Below, in pieces: positions 32,136-43,594 of a stretch of 64,000 nucleotides of DNA. The first letter of the stretch is position 1. The number at the start of each line of letters is the position of its first letter. Under the pieces are notes generated by a model, which ran no database searches, was not told the origin of the DNA, and saw nothing but the letters and a program-made list of their open reading frames with translations. Source of the DNA: Hymenopellis radicata (Eukaryota > Basidiomycota > Agaricomycetes > Agaricales > Physalacriaceae). The stretch is from positions 1 to 64,000 of the forward strand of contig JADNRX010000275.1 in NCBI GenBank assembly GCA_015501595.1. The letters are read 5' to 3'. The translations under genes were made by a program, and so were the position numbers.

Positions 32136-33070
32136 TTCCGCGCAGCTCTGGTGCTGCCTGCCGCAGACCGCCGTTGTCGTTAGCAATGGCCGATCCAGCC
32201 GAGCAGGGAGGAACGCGTGGCCATACTCAGGTGGGGGAGTCTGGGTCTCCTTACTATTCAAAAAGTACGCGTATATCTATGGCATTCCCCCCCTATAACG
32301 ACCTTAATTGCTCACCGCCAATATAGCGAATCTACAACGATGTCGTTGACAGTGTCGTTGCTGTCTCGGTTACTTTCCCTAACTTCGTACTCTGCAGCTG
32401 CTCGTCTTCCGAAGACAGCTTGGAATGTTTTCGACAGGTTGATTTGTTCAACTCTTCCCGGGATCCATTTCAAGAAGGACGTGGTCGCTCCTAGCCAAAT
32501 GCACGCGAGTACTTGACAATGGAAGAGGAAGAAGACCATGCCTGTATGGTTCTTTCCAAGGGGTATTTTTAGGGTCAGTATATGTGGCGCCCTAGTATCC
32601 ATCTCGCCGTTTTTCTCACGAAACTCCTCGCTCGTCAGCTGCAATTTGTTTCTAGTAGCATATCGGTTGCTTTCTTTCGTCCGACACGTTCCACGCGCTG
32701 TTCTGTCGGGCCCGGGGAAGTGCAAACTTCATTGATTACGAGAATTAGGAGCAATGGGAAGTCCTCGAGTTGATGATCTTTGGTAACTGTCACTGGGAGT
32801 TCTACGCAATGTTCAGAAGAAAGCCTGGGGGACCTCCTTTCATTCTTGCCGTACTCCTGCCCCTTGACAACGAATACCTTCGCGATATAAATCTTCAGTA
32901 CGTACAATGCCACTCGACACACGATTGAATTGCATTTCACCTTCCTTGAGCTCTGACAACCCCTTTTTAGGATTCTCAAGGTACCGTGGCATCGCTCTGA
33001 GTTCGCGATCTTGGCAGTCCGAATGTCGTGTCCACAGTCATATATTAAAGCAGGCAGTGTCCCTTTCCTT
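32136..33070. other. Intergenic stretch
   Basis: No gene is recognised. Frames of up to about 150 codons on the minus strand (32312-32725, 32635-33090) show no domain or convincing composition. Confidence 0.3.
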
Positions 33071-33787
33071 TCACTTCGAATCCGTAGCAAAAGACAACGA
33101 TGTCAATCTTAAAGAGGCGCACAGAACCCCTCCCCCAACCGTCTTCCAGCTCATCGCCGACCCAGCCGCCGTAGAAGCGCGTTTCCCCCCCTGGCCCGTC
33201 CGCGCTGATACCTGGCGCGTATCAAACGTGAAACGTCCAAAGCCATGGACGTCTTCCATTCCATTCTGGCCGTCGCTGTTGACGTGTTTGTGCCTGCGGC
33301 CCAGACCGCCACCGGGACGCGACACCCCGTTGGCAGCCTTCTACCGCATATACCAGTTTCTCATCGTGGACTCTAAATTATCCGTCCGTCTTCGCGGCGA
33401 GCTAGAGTACTTCTGTCGCGGCCACCCGGAATGGGCCGTGTCCGACATACCAGACCCGCTCACGGCGGCATGCTAGAGCCCGCGACGTACGCAGCTCTAG
33501 CGGGGTTAGCACGGCTGATGTGTGGCTGGTTCAATCGGCGGATAAGTTTCGGACTGCCGCGAGACGCGCCCACTGTTATCATGGACTTGGAGCAGTTTGT
33601 TAAGAAGGGAACCAGCGAGAAGTCCTTGGAGAGCGAACCGTCTTGGGTGGCGCACGTTCGGCCGATGAGGAAGGCGGTTTATATACCCGATGCTGAGGGT
33701 AAGACAGTCGAGAACAAGAAGGACGTGTGCGAGATCATGAAGAAGATGGGCATCATCATGCGAGAACCGCACATTTACTTTATCTAA
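33071..33787 (+). CDS. Unrecognised protein, frame break
   Basis: Two coding-like segments follow each other. The first (to about 33470) contains PLAAFYRIYQFLIVDSKLSV and ELEYFCRGHPEWAV. The second, in another frame, contains TYAALAGLARLMCGWFNRRI and ends EIMKKMGIIMREPHIYFI at 33787. Composition and helix patterns look genuine in both. The join needs a frame change near 33460 for which I see no standard intron, so the gene may be interrupted or may use an unusual splice. Confidence 0.35.
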
Positions 33788-34059
33788 AGGACGTGCAGAT
33801 TTAATCTATTCAGCTCTACTGAACTACATATGAGACGCAAACACAGACATGTATACATACAGTGTAATCGATAACAAGCCAGAGCAGTAATACAACCAGC
33901 ACCGCCATCACTTTCACCGTCTAGCGGATCGTGATAGGAGGTGATTGAAAGGATTTGTACAGAGCAAAAACTTGGAAAGACGTGAGAGAATAACAATAAG
34001 CATCATAACAGGCAGGGTATCAAAATGAAAGCGAAAGGACATCTCAGACGCCTAGCATC
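33788..34059. other. Short convergent intergenic gap
   Basis: No gene. This is the 3' region shared by the unrecognised gene on the left and the DUF1996 gene on the right. Confidence 0.3.
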
Positions 34060-36301
34060 TCAGAACGTGTTCGCACCAGTATAATCCAGATGACGACGGT
34101 GAGCGCGGCGAGCACGAGAAGTTTCGCGGCGATCGTGAGCACCATGAGCAGGGCCGTGGTGCTTGTGGTGGTCGTCATGGGTGTCATTGCTGCATGTAGT
34201 TGACGAGGAACCCGAGGCCGAAGTGGATGAAGCGGTAGAAGACGACGCTACTACTGCGGTAGACGTCGCAGAAGATGAAGGGGGGTTCGCGGCTAAGACG
34301 CCACCAGTGGTGCTTGACGATGCAGCAGCACTTGTCGAAGCCGCTGAGCTGCTGTGAGATCCGGAGCCTGAAGCAACTGCGGAACTGGAGCTCGGGCTTG
34401 ATACGGAGCTCGAGCTGTCTGCGGGCGGGCTCGGCGGTGAACCGGAGGAGCCGTCGCTAGAAACACCACTGTAGTCGGCGACGGGGTACTTTCCATCCGT
34501 GTAGACGTAGACCGGGGACACGAAGCCGGGGTCATCATTGCTGGCAGCGTTGGTGGCTTTGCCCCCTGCACCCGAGATGGGATTGTTTCCGGGAAGCTTG
34601 GCCAGAAGCCCAGTGGCTAAGAAACAGGTTTGAGTACAAGCGGTCTTGAAGGCATGCACCACGTACTTCGCTCGTTGACAATGTTGGTCTTCTTGCACTG
34701 CTTGTCCTTCTGGAGGGTGAAAATTCCAGCATCTGCGCAGCATTGAGGGTCACCGTAGATGTCTATTACTTGTATTAGGAATCCGATTCAATGGAGCGTA
34801 CAGTGGAAGACGTACTGCAGTGACATCCGTCAACGGCCTTCTGAAGAGTTGCAGTGTCCCACCCATTAATGAAATCTGTCACAGAAAGTCAGCAAAGAAT
34901 ACATATGGTTGACGATATGTCACCGACCGCCGTGGTGTCCATATCCAGTGGCGTCACCTTGAGCTAAGCTAAACCGGCATTTTGAGTGACACTTGATGAA
35001 GGAAGGTAACAGAAGCTACTCACACAAATGGCTGGCTCGGGTTCTTGGCCTGAGAACGAACGTTGTTGAAGTCTTGAGTACCCCAATAGATCTGTAGCTG
35101 CAGTAAGCATCCTGAATGTCAAGAATGGAAGATCAAGTACCTCAACGAAGATACGCGGAATGGACTTTGGGAACTTCGGGTCCAAGCAATCACCGGAATC
35201 TGGGCCCCCAGAACGGAAAGCGACGTGAGACTTGTGATCATCAGAATCGGCGTTCTAAGAGAGAGTATGAGTATGTGTTGACTGACGGTAAGTTGATGGC
35301 TCCTACCTTGCCATCCCAGCAACTAGGGAAGTTCTTTCGAATACAATCAGTAAATGACACTTGAAAGGAAGTAGAGTAGGTTACCAGTTGGGCACGGATA
35401 CCGTCTGGGCAATTCATATTAGGAATCCCAGTGTGACGCGTCGTGGAACTGCCAGCGGTGTAATCGAGGCACAAATAGGAGACTGCTTGTTGCGCGGGGT
35501 CTGACGCATCATACGAACGCAGAGTTGGGGTTCCTGAAATATTTTATCACAACCGGATTACGTTCTGGAGGTCTCGTCGTACCAGAAATCATACGGAACT
35601 AGAGAACGAACTGCGTCAAAAGTCTTCCATTAAACTTTGCAGTTGTACTCACGTCATCGGGGAAAGGCGTTGTTTTTCCGGCCTCATCAGGGAACAGATA
35701 GTCTGCCGGACGTTAGGTCTCCTACTTGACAGGTAATAGATGCCCACGTACAGCTATGGATTGTTCAGTAAATACGTCATACGCCGCAAAGTTACTTACA
35801 TCACCGCGCCACCAGTAACATCACTGACGGAACCATTTGCCCATCTAGAATAATTGAGCGAGCTGTTGACCTGCAGCATAACATACTGACTCGAAGTAAA
35901 AATTCTAAACGCGGCCCGTTAGTAAGACGTCTATGGCCAGTTGAAGGACTCACGGGAACCCAGTACGACGATTTATCCTCGGCGATGGCAGTGGTTGTGC
36001 ACTGGCTCTGGCGCAGTTTGGCAGTGTTCACGGATGCATCGAAGTTGCTACCACCAAGGACTGGAGACTCGTCGAATCATCTCTTATCAGACAGCAAGGT
36101 CCTCACCTTTATGAGCATGCGTCGCGACCCCGTTGGGCGTGATAATGGGGTCCAGACGTTGGGGATTGTCAAACAAAGTATCTGTTATCATTCAGAGGAG
36201 AGACTGGCGACCTCGAGAAAAAACGAACCAACGCCCATCAACCAGTAAGCATTTGCAGTTGCCGAAAAGACGGACAGAAGGGAAATCGACTTCATGGCCA
36301 T
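34060..36301 (-). CDS. Secreted DUF1996 protein with Ser-rich tail
   Basis: The start MAMKSISLLSVFSATANA is a signal peptide. Early exons 36301-36229, 36181-36107 and 36060-35954 join in frame and give RLDPIITPNGVATHAHK and VLGGSNFDASVNTAKLRQSQ, the diagnostic start of DUF1996. Later exons give HTGIPNMNCPDGIRAQL, FPSCWDGK, DPKFPKSIPRIFVE and, near 34900-34850, a GDATGYGHHG-like and a DFINGWD segment, again typical. The last exon is a long Ser/Ala/Thr-rich low-complexity region followed by a His-rich patch (HDDHHKHHGPAHGAHD). At least seven short introns interrupt the gene; I did not fix all boundaries. DUF1996 proteins are extracellular and widespread in basidiomycetes, with unproven links to polysaccharide binding. 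The tail could be O-glycosylated. Confidence 0.82.
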
Positions 36302-37807
36302 CGAAGGAAAGATAAGTAGTGAACGTGGGGAAAGGGAATGAGATGGTGCTCTCTTAAGCAGAGGCGAGCTTTATGAAGAGGGAGATGAAAGTGAGAGGAA
36401 GAGAAGGTGGTGCCGAATCAGGTAACTTGCTTCGATCCATATTGGATATTGGGGGAAAACTCCGAGAACGTTGCCAGGTCCATCCTTCCTGGCAGGATCG
36501 TGCCTCGATCAATTCCATAATGAAGAGTTGAAACTTGAGGTGTTTTCGCAACCCTAAAAGAGTTTCTTCGCCGGAACAATGGTGCGATTGGGTACACCTT
36601 GACATCACAGACTTTTCACCTGGTGGAATGTGCACCACCATCGTCGATACAATGTGATTCCTGCATGCTTGAACTTCCGCCGAACACGCCGGCACGGAAC
36701 GTTGGTGAAATCTCGTACACCCATCTTCGATGGCCAACACTTATTCTATAAGATTCGGTCATAGTGTGTCCATGGAAATGCCTGGGAAGGATGTGCTAAT
36801 GAATGACAGCCGATTACATTCCGCGAGGCACAACGGGCGGTTGTTGGCTCAACAACTATTGATAGCATTCACAATGCCAAAAGTAAGACATCTGCTTCGC
36901 CACAGTGCAAGGATGGAAGGCTAAGCTGCCAGCATGGCGAGTTACCAAAGACATGGCGTCAAGAACGGGGGGAAGGACTCACACGATGCGGTTAAGATGC
37001 ATAGTTCCGGACGTGAGCTACATTTAATTGAACATACGTACTGTGCGGAATCCATAGAAAGACCACGCAGTTACGAAGTACTTAGCTGTTAGAGTCTTTC
37101 CGGATGGGCTAGATAACGAGAGTCCCGGCCAAGGATCATGTCCGATAAGGTGAACACGACCTCGGAGAGCGCGCGATGTGTGTGCGGTTCCGCATTCATT
37201 GCAATCTGGATAGTGCGAGAACAGTTTCAGTTCCTAGACTCGTGCTCTACAAATTGGTGTTTAACGCGCGGAGTGATATCGCTTACGGAGAAGAACCAAA
37301 GTTCTGGCAATTCGGCCAACATAGCATGAAAGGTTGAAAGGTAGCCGCAACCGATGCCGTCCGCACCCGGGGTGGCACGGCCGAGAATCAGCCGATCAAG
37401 ACCTACCATGGTCCCGAATCCTGTCGTCTTAACCACAAGACGAGGGCTATCCTTCCACCACCACCACCATGTAGCGGGAATAGGAAGGGCCCGCCATAAG
37501 GCGGGCCAAAGTACCTTTTAGAGTGCCGGAGAGTCGGGAAGTGCCTACCTAAGATTTTAATCGTACAGGACTCATTACATCAAGGCGTCGCTAGTTGGGG
37601 TGACGAGGGTATTAAAAGCTAGTCGAAAGGGTACATAGAAGCTGGCAATAAGAAGGCAGAGTTCAGGAGTTTCATAGGACTTGGAAACAAGAAGGAGCAG
37701 ACTATCTTCAGATTCCCGAAAAGGATACTTTAATTAAGAAAACCACGTGCACCTTCAAGTGGGTAGTAAAGATAAGATAAGCCCGTTCTTCATCGACAAC
37801 CATCATC
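36302..37807. other. Gene-free stretch of 1.5 kb
   Basis: No gene is recognised. A hairpin-capable GGCCCGCC...GGCGGGCC sits near 37488-37507. The left end is the promoter side of the DUF1996 gene, the right end the promoter of ureG; the two genes are divergent. Confidence 0.4.
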
Positions 37808-38813
37808 ATGAACGTTCCATTCATCAACAACTTGACCGCTGGAGCCGGGCCTGCATATTCTCACTCCCACGATGGTGCGCCACATTCGCACGACCACGGC
37901 GGTGAGCACGGCCACACACACGAGCACTATAACCATGCCGGTAAGCAGGTAGATCGCCTCCGATTCCGCCTCAAACTTTACTAGGAAAGTATTCTGATCG
38001 CGACATGCCGGATTACTCTGGAAGAAACTTTGAAGAACGCGGATTTACGATTGGTATCGGAGGGTATGCATTCTCTCTTCATCATGTCGTGTCCTGACGC
38101 GTCGGATCCAGCCCAGTAGGCTCAGGAAAGACAGCCCTGACTCTGGCTCTATGCCAGAAATTGCGAAAAGAATACAATCTTGGTAATGTGCCTTGGTCGC
38201 CTCCGCACTCATCTCTGAGTCCACCCCGCAGGCACTGTCACAAACGACATCTTCACTAAAGAAGATCAAGAATTTCTTATCAAAAACAAGGCCTTGCCCA
38301 CCTCTCGTATCCTCGCCATTGAAACTGGCGGCTGCCCGCACGCTGCTATTCGTGAGGACATTAGTGCCAACATGGGCGCTCTTGAGACACTCCAAGCCAA
38401 ATTCGGCTGCCAACTTCTATTGGTAGAAAGCGGAGGCGATAATCTCGCCGCCAACTATTCCAGAGAGCTTGCCGATTATATCATTTATGTCATCGACGTC
38501 TCAGGCGGAGACAAAATTCCTCGTAAAGGCGGACCTGGTATCTCGCAGTCTGATCTGTTGGTAATCAACAAAGTGAGCCTTCTCCTTTTCAGTCTTTGTC
38601 TTCTTTACCTATTGGTAGACGGATCTCGCGCCGTACGTTGGAGCGTCTTTGGAGGTGATGGCGCGCGATTCAAAGCAAATGAGAGGTGATGGGCCGACCA
38701 TCTTCACGAGCGTAAAGGAAGGAAAGGGCGTCGACGACGTTGTCGGACTGATATTAGCTGCATGGAGATCGGCTGGAAGCCCCGGTCAGGCCGGTGCTGT
38801 AGGTGACGACTGA
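37808..38813 (+). CDS. ureG: Urease accessory GTPase UreG
   Basis: Exons 37808-37940, 37985-38063, 38112-38182, 38232-38572 and 38619-38813 join in frame for 272 residues. The N-terminus is His-rich ([18 protein letters not shown]), a probable nickel store. The P-loop is GPVGSGKT. The metal-binding Cys-Pro-His motif appears in [13 protein letters not shown], and [16 protein letters not shown] and [13 protein letters not shown] follow the family closely. UreG hydrolyses GTP to drive nickel insertion into urease together with UreF and UreD/H in the cytosol. No other urease gene is in the window, as is usual in fungi, where these genes are dispersed. All introns are 44-50 nt with normal borders; the gene looks intact. 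Confidence 0.95.
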
Positions 38814-39288
38814 TCCAGGACTCCTCATGAAACTTTAAACGGTATGGTCTGATGCGCATCATTGGGGCACGTCACTAATACGGTTGCTACTTAGGTTGAA
38901 GATTGCTATGCGCGGTCGCGCGAAGAAACCAACCTGTTGTATCCTTACTTGATAAATCTCATCTCTTGGCGCGAAGTGTTTCTACGCCAAGGCTTTGACA
39001 TCATAAACGTATCATTGGCCTTAACAACTCTCCCTCCAGTCGTCATCAAAGACGTCCGGGTGTTATACCGTCCATCCCCGCATCACTATGGCGTACCAAT
39101 GAAAGCAGTGCAGCAGCATGGATATTCTCCTGAGCGAGACCGGTTGTGCGATAGAGTTCGCCTATAAAAGACTCAGTTTGACAGCCTGAATCTCCAGCAG
39201 CGCTCACATATCCACTTTAGACGCAGGCAGTCTAAGGTTCTTTGTCTTCATCCACCTCCTAGTATTTTCAACCCCACACATCTTCACG
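38814..39288. other. Intergenic and promoter of gene C
   Basis: TATAAA at 39163-39168 and CTCCAGCAGCGCTCA after it match the promoters of genes A and B. No gene is seen otherwise. Confidence 0.45.
39163..39168 (+). promoter_or_regulatory. TATA box of gene C
   Basis: CCTATAAAAG lies 126 nt before the ATG at 39289, in the same arrangement as in genes A and B. Confidence 0.55.
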
Positions 39289-40219
39289 ATGCTCTTCTCC
39301 AAATCCTCCATACTCGTTCTTGCGGCGATGGCGCTTAGTGTTATGGCGGCTTCTCCTTCGTGAGCACGTATCTCATTCTCTATTGCAGACAGTACTCATC
39401 ACATTGGCAGGTCGAATGGGGGATCTCAAGTTGGTCGTCGTGCGCCTTACCATCACAAAAATACGCGTTCTTCGATCCCCAAAACAAGTATCCCACAGAA
39501 GCGCGCCGAGGCTAAGCGGCGCCACGTTGAATTGACCAAGGCACTGAGGTCGATTGATGCGCGTGGGCTTAACGCGATTCGGCGTGCGGTGGGACTCCAA
39601 CGTCGAGCACCAATGAATGGGGGCTGCTGTGGATGCTGTTGTGGCGGTGGAGGTACGCGCTTCTCACAAATGGAAGGGTATGACTAACCTATTCTTGTTA
39701 GGTGGTAAACCTATAGGGGGTGAGGACGATGAAGATGAAGATGGTAGCGACGACGAGACCAGTACCGGAGACGATGAGACCAGTACCGGAGACGATGAGA
39801 CCACTGGTGACGACGAAACCACTGGTGACGACGAAACTACTGGTGACGACGACTCTACTGGTGGGGATGATAAGACCACCACTGGCGACGACGAAACCAC
39901 TACCGGAGACGACGACACCACTGGTGACGACGAAACTACTGGTGACGACGACTCTACGGGTGGGGATGATAAGACCACCACTGGAGACGACGATTCTACT
40001 GGTGAGGATGATAAGACCACCACCGGCGACGACGACACTACGGGTGAGGATGATGATACCACGGGTGAAGACGACACTAACGGTGAAGATGATACTACAG
40101 GCGATGATGAAGATAGCACTGGCGACGACGATGAAGATACCGCAGATAATGATGCTGTTCGCCGCCGTGCGCCATCAGGCCGATTGATTGGTCGTCGCAG
40201 CAGCAGCAAGTACTTCTAG
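39289..40219 (+). CDS. Secreted acidic-repeat protein with RRAP motifs, gene C
   Basis: Exons 39289-39359, 39411-39652 and 39702-40219 give 276 residues. The signal peptide is MLFSKSSILVLAAMALSVMA. The mature part contains GRRAPYHHKN, then a basic helix (KRAEAKRRHVELTKALRSID, LNAIRRAVGL), then QRRAPMNGGCCGCCCGGG, then about 120 residues built on GDDETT, GDDDST and GGDDKTT units, and ends VRRRAPSGRLIGRRSSSKYF. Three RRAP sites thus frame the chain: after the signal region, before the Cys/Gly cluster and before the tail. The intron positions match gene A. The architecture suggests a proprotein cut at dibasic sites, with an acidic part opposing a basic part. No enzyme motif is present, and no named family is recognised. 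Confidence 0.8.
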
Positions 40220-40694
40220 GGAATCAGGTAATAGCACGTTCAACTTTAAGCCGCTTGCTTCAGGCTGATTCCGTTCCTCTAGCGTCCAAGTTCGTGAGAT
40301 GCTTGTGTACCCCAGTCTCGTAATACAGCATCAAGTGGTTGTAGTAAAATGAAGAAACGATCATGTTTTTTTTTCAAATTAAGTTGTCTGAAATGAAGGA
40401 ACGTAACCGTACCAAGGTTCAACTTGCCTGATGGTACGTACACGTCCTATAGTTCACGCAGGCATGCGGGGTGACCGGTCCGGAGCATCCGGCACCCGGT
40501 ACCCAGGTCGAAAAGTCTCTGGGTCTCTTGCGACTTGGGCCTTGCACCTTACCACCGTGATGATCGTTTAAAATGACGGCGCACGTCGCCCCGAAGATGG
40601 GCATTATGACGGAATCATGATCCTTGCTCTGACTCAATTATTTCTCGAGGCTGGCGAACAGACAGAATATTATCATATCTATTATCGCTGGTCC
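40220..40694. other. Intergenic stretch
   Basis: 3' region of gene C and sequence outside the mirror duplication. No gene is recognised. Confidence 0.35.
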
Positions 40695-41165
40695 TAGCTC
40701 TCCCCATCGTACGCTTTGAAGAGACGGCCAGTCCCCTCTATCTCTATTCCTTTGGCATATCCGCAGCGCCTACTTCGCCCGACGGCATTGGTAGGATTTC
40801 TTGCAAGTTCCCATTTTGTCGAATGGGAATCTGCTACACCGGTAAGTTGGCTCCCGTTTACCATTATTCTTCCAACTGAAGCTTGTCTAGCCGGCTATTA
40901 CTCTTTGACCATTTCTTTTGTCTGCGACATATGTTATTGTTGGAACCCCGGAGCCCATACTCAATTGTTTAAGCAACATGACAGGTGAATGTTATTGTTA
41001 TTGTCTCTGCTTCCATGGCACTGCGTGGTCTTCCCGCCGTTCTCCATTTACTAGCGAGAGCCTATAAAGATCCTTGGGCAGCTCATGTGCAACACCAACC
41101 CATATCCTCCTCTTCACAATCATAACGTCGCCGGCGACAGTTTTCATTCTACTTCATCCTACACC

Positions 41166-42463
41166 ATGCGTGCTATGCATCCCGAGGACTTCGTCCCATC
41201 TCCGGTCCAGGCATATACGTCTCTCCCCATTGGCAGCACATCATCGCTCGATCTTTGAGCCCGATATCTTCTAGTGCCAGTAGCTCGGATAGCTCTAGGA
41301 GCAGTTTCTCTAGCGCCAGTCACTCTGACGCAGGTACTGCGACTTCTGGAGTTGAGGGCGATGATCAATCTCAAGCCTCAGTTTCTCGCCTTAGGACAGC
41401 GTCCATGGGCCCGCCGGTCCTGGAGACCGAAAGGGTTCTACCCATCATCGAACTCAACGACAGGAGTGCGAAGAAGCTCATATTGGCACTCGTCCATGAC
41501 TGCTTCATTGTGATCAACCAGCTTCACTGGGGTCTTGTTGCCAATGACACTCTGTCCCTCCGCTCCCGTCTGTTATCTCTGTATATCGCGACGGAGGATA
41601 TACAAGGTTATCGAGAAGCCTTGCAAACGCAAGGGCTAACCCACAGATTTTTTGCTCTAAACGACCTCGTCGCCCTTCGCGATCGCGTTCTGTTCTCTGA
41701 CCGCCACGACGCCTTCGCTCGCGCTGAAATGTACGGAACGCTAGAACGAGACGGTCTGAACCGCATCATAACCAACATTCTCCGTGAATCACCTGTGGGT
41801 ATGATTCCACATGACGCTCTCGTGTACAGCGTAGTGCTCGATGCGATCCAGCACCATCTAGGTGCGGACATCGCCACCTTCGAACGCGTAGACCAGATCT
41901 GCAACGCCATCCGGATGACGTTCAACCTGGCGCCTTGGACCCCACTGCCGACAGCTGGTATGCCGCACACGCCGTCCCTGCTGACACCAAAGCGCGAGAT
42001 GGCGATGGCTTGTGATGTGTTTTGTGCATTCAGCGATCTTGTGGCAGGTCGCAAGCGGGAATCGCGGGAGCTGTGGTCTATTCGGGATGATGACAGAGGG
42101 ACTGTGTACCACTATGCGGATCAGCATGCGCGGCATTTGGTCCTCGCACGGGATGTGTTATGTGGTCTGGTTAGTGGTCCGACGAGATTGGGGGCCGATG
42201 GCGCCTTTACGATGTACATCAAGCCGTTGATGCAATGCCGTCTTGGTTGGCATCTAAGTGCGTCCTTGTCATTCGTAGAGCTTTGTCGCGTCTGATGTTG
42301 TGCTTTAGACGAGGATGTTTCTGCGAGAGCTGCGTGGAGTGCAGTGGAGGAAGGATTCTCTTTGTTGGACGAAGCGTCTAGAAGTGACTTTGAGCAGAGG
42401 AATATTCTTCTTTCGCGCTTTGAACTCCTCACGCGAGACCATCTGGTTGATCTAGTTCCATAA
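41166..42463 (+). CDS. Unrecognised protein of the mirror duplication, left copy
   Basis: A long open frame with one intron (42258-42308) encodes a helical protein: VLPIIELNDRSAKKLILALV, then DCFIVINQLHWGLV, LYIATEDIQGYREALQTQG, CNAIRMTFNLAPWTPLPTAG, and the end FELLTRDHLVDLVP. I recognise no family. The ATG at 41166 gives MRAMHPEDF but leaves frame after about ten codons; the right-arm copy has one more base there and stays in frame through PHWQHIIARS. So either the left copy has lost one base and starts lower down (next in-frame ATG at 41405), or it is a very young pseudogene. The Ser-rich stretch SSSASSSDSSRSS is present only in this copy. Confidence 0.6.
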
Positions 42464-42688
42464 CCACAGTCGTACATACTTCTCTAGGCCAACACAGATG
42501 CGCACGTAACAGTTATATTGAGTTTCAGGGTGTAACACGCCAACCACTGTACACTTTCTTGACTCGTCGGAGTACTCAATTCATACTTATATAAGTGGCG
42601 CATGTTTGATCAAAAGCTACAGACCAAAGTTGAATCTTAAATATGGATTGATTGCTACTTATAATGATGCATCGTACAACCGTCTAAT

Positions 42689-43331
42689 TCAGGTACTTCC
42701 GCTCTGCGCCTTTGCCTGCAACGCTGCCATAATCTGCAACATAGGCGTAAAATCACCATAAATGTCATAACGTTTCGCTTTCTCGTCCTAAATCCCACTG
42801 AGTCGACATTCCCGCTGCGTAGAACGTGACGATCAACGCACCTCCGGCCCTTTATGCAGAATAGCGAACGCTTTCATAGACGTTTCTTCCCCATTAACAA
42901 ACCCATAGCTGACCGTAGAAGCAGCCATAATTCGATCCGGAAGAACTTTCACTATATATGGAGTGGTCAAATACATGAACACCTTGGGGAGAAGATGAGT
43001 ACCATCATTCAACCTGTGGCACCCCATCAGCGCGTGAATATCAATAACTGGAGCAAGACACTTACTCGTGGGTCATGCGATTCACGCCCCCAGCCATCTG
43101 CCCAAAGACTGAGAGCACCCCTTCATGGCCCTTCAGCGGCGGCATGTTCGTAAAGTTGAACACCACGTCGGATTCAAGACATGTCGAAGTCCATTTGCCA
43201 AGGTCGAACGTCTCCATGAGGTGGTAGAACTATCGTGTTGTTACTCGGAGAGGGTACGCGTAGCGTACAGAAAAACGCACGTCAGCGATCCATTTCTCGC
43301 CTGCTTCACGTTGGGCTTCGGAGACAGACAT
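42689..43331 (-). CDS. SnoaL/NTF2-like protein, left copy
   Basis: Exons on the minus strand 43331-43281, 43229-43066, 43013-42842 and 42787-42689 join in frame for 161 residues. It reads MSVSEAQREAGEKWIADFYH, MFETFDL-like LMETFDLGKWTSTCLESD, FNFTNMPPLKGHEGVLSVFG, then LTTPYIVKVLPDRIMA and YGFVNGEETSMKAFAILHKG. This is the cone-shaped alpha+beta fold of SnoaL-like/NTF2-like proteins, which act as polyketide cyclases, isomerases or dehydratases, or just bind small ligands. No catalytic residue can be assigned with confidence. The SDR gene lies next to it on the same strand. Confidence 0.75.
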
Positions 43332-43594
43332 GGCAGGTGGTAGGTAGATGGATATCGTTGTGCGATACTGAGGTCTTTATACTCTCCGCCCCTTATTCCC
43401 ATGGTAGTCCTTCTTTCCCCCGCAGGTTGGAACTCAGGGATCATGCTCTGCGCCCATCAGCAGAAACGCGTTAATGCAGGGCAGGAACTGCCGTGGATGC
43501 GGAACTTGAAGGAGAACCCAGTCTGATTAAGGCTTCTTTCCGATACGCAATACATTGTTACAAATACACTTGGGGATTCGTTGGGATTCGTTCC

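Noticed and set aside
39664..40209. Minus-strand Ser/Val/Pro frame opposite gene C
   Set aside because: It is an antisense shadow of the acidic repeat, with no start context or splice support.
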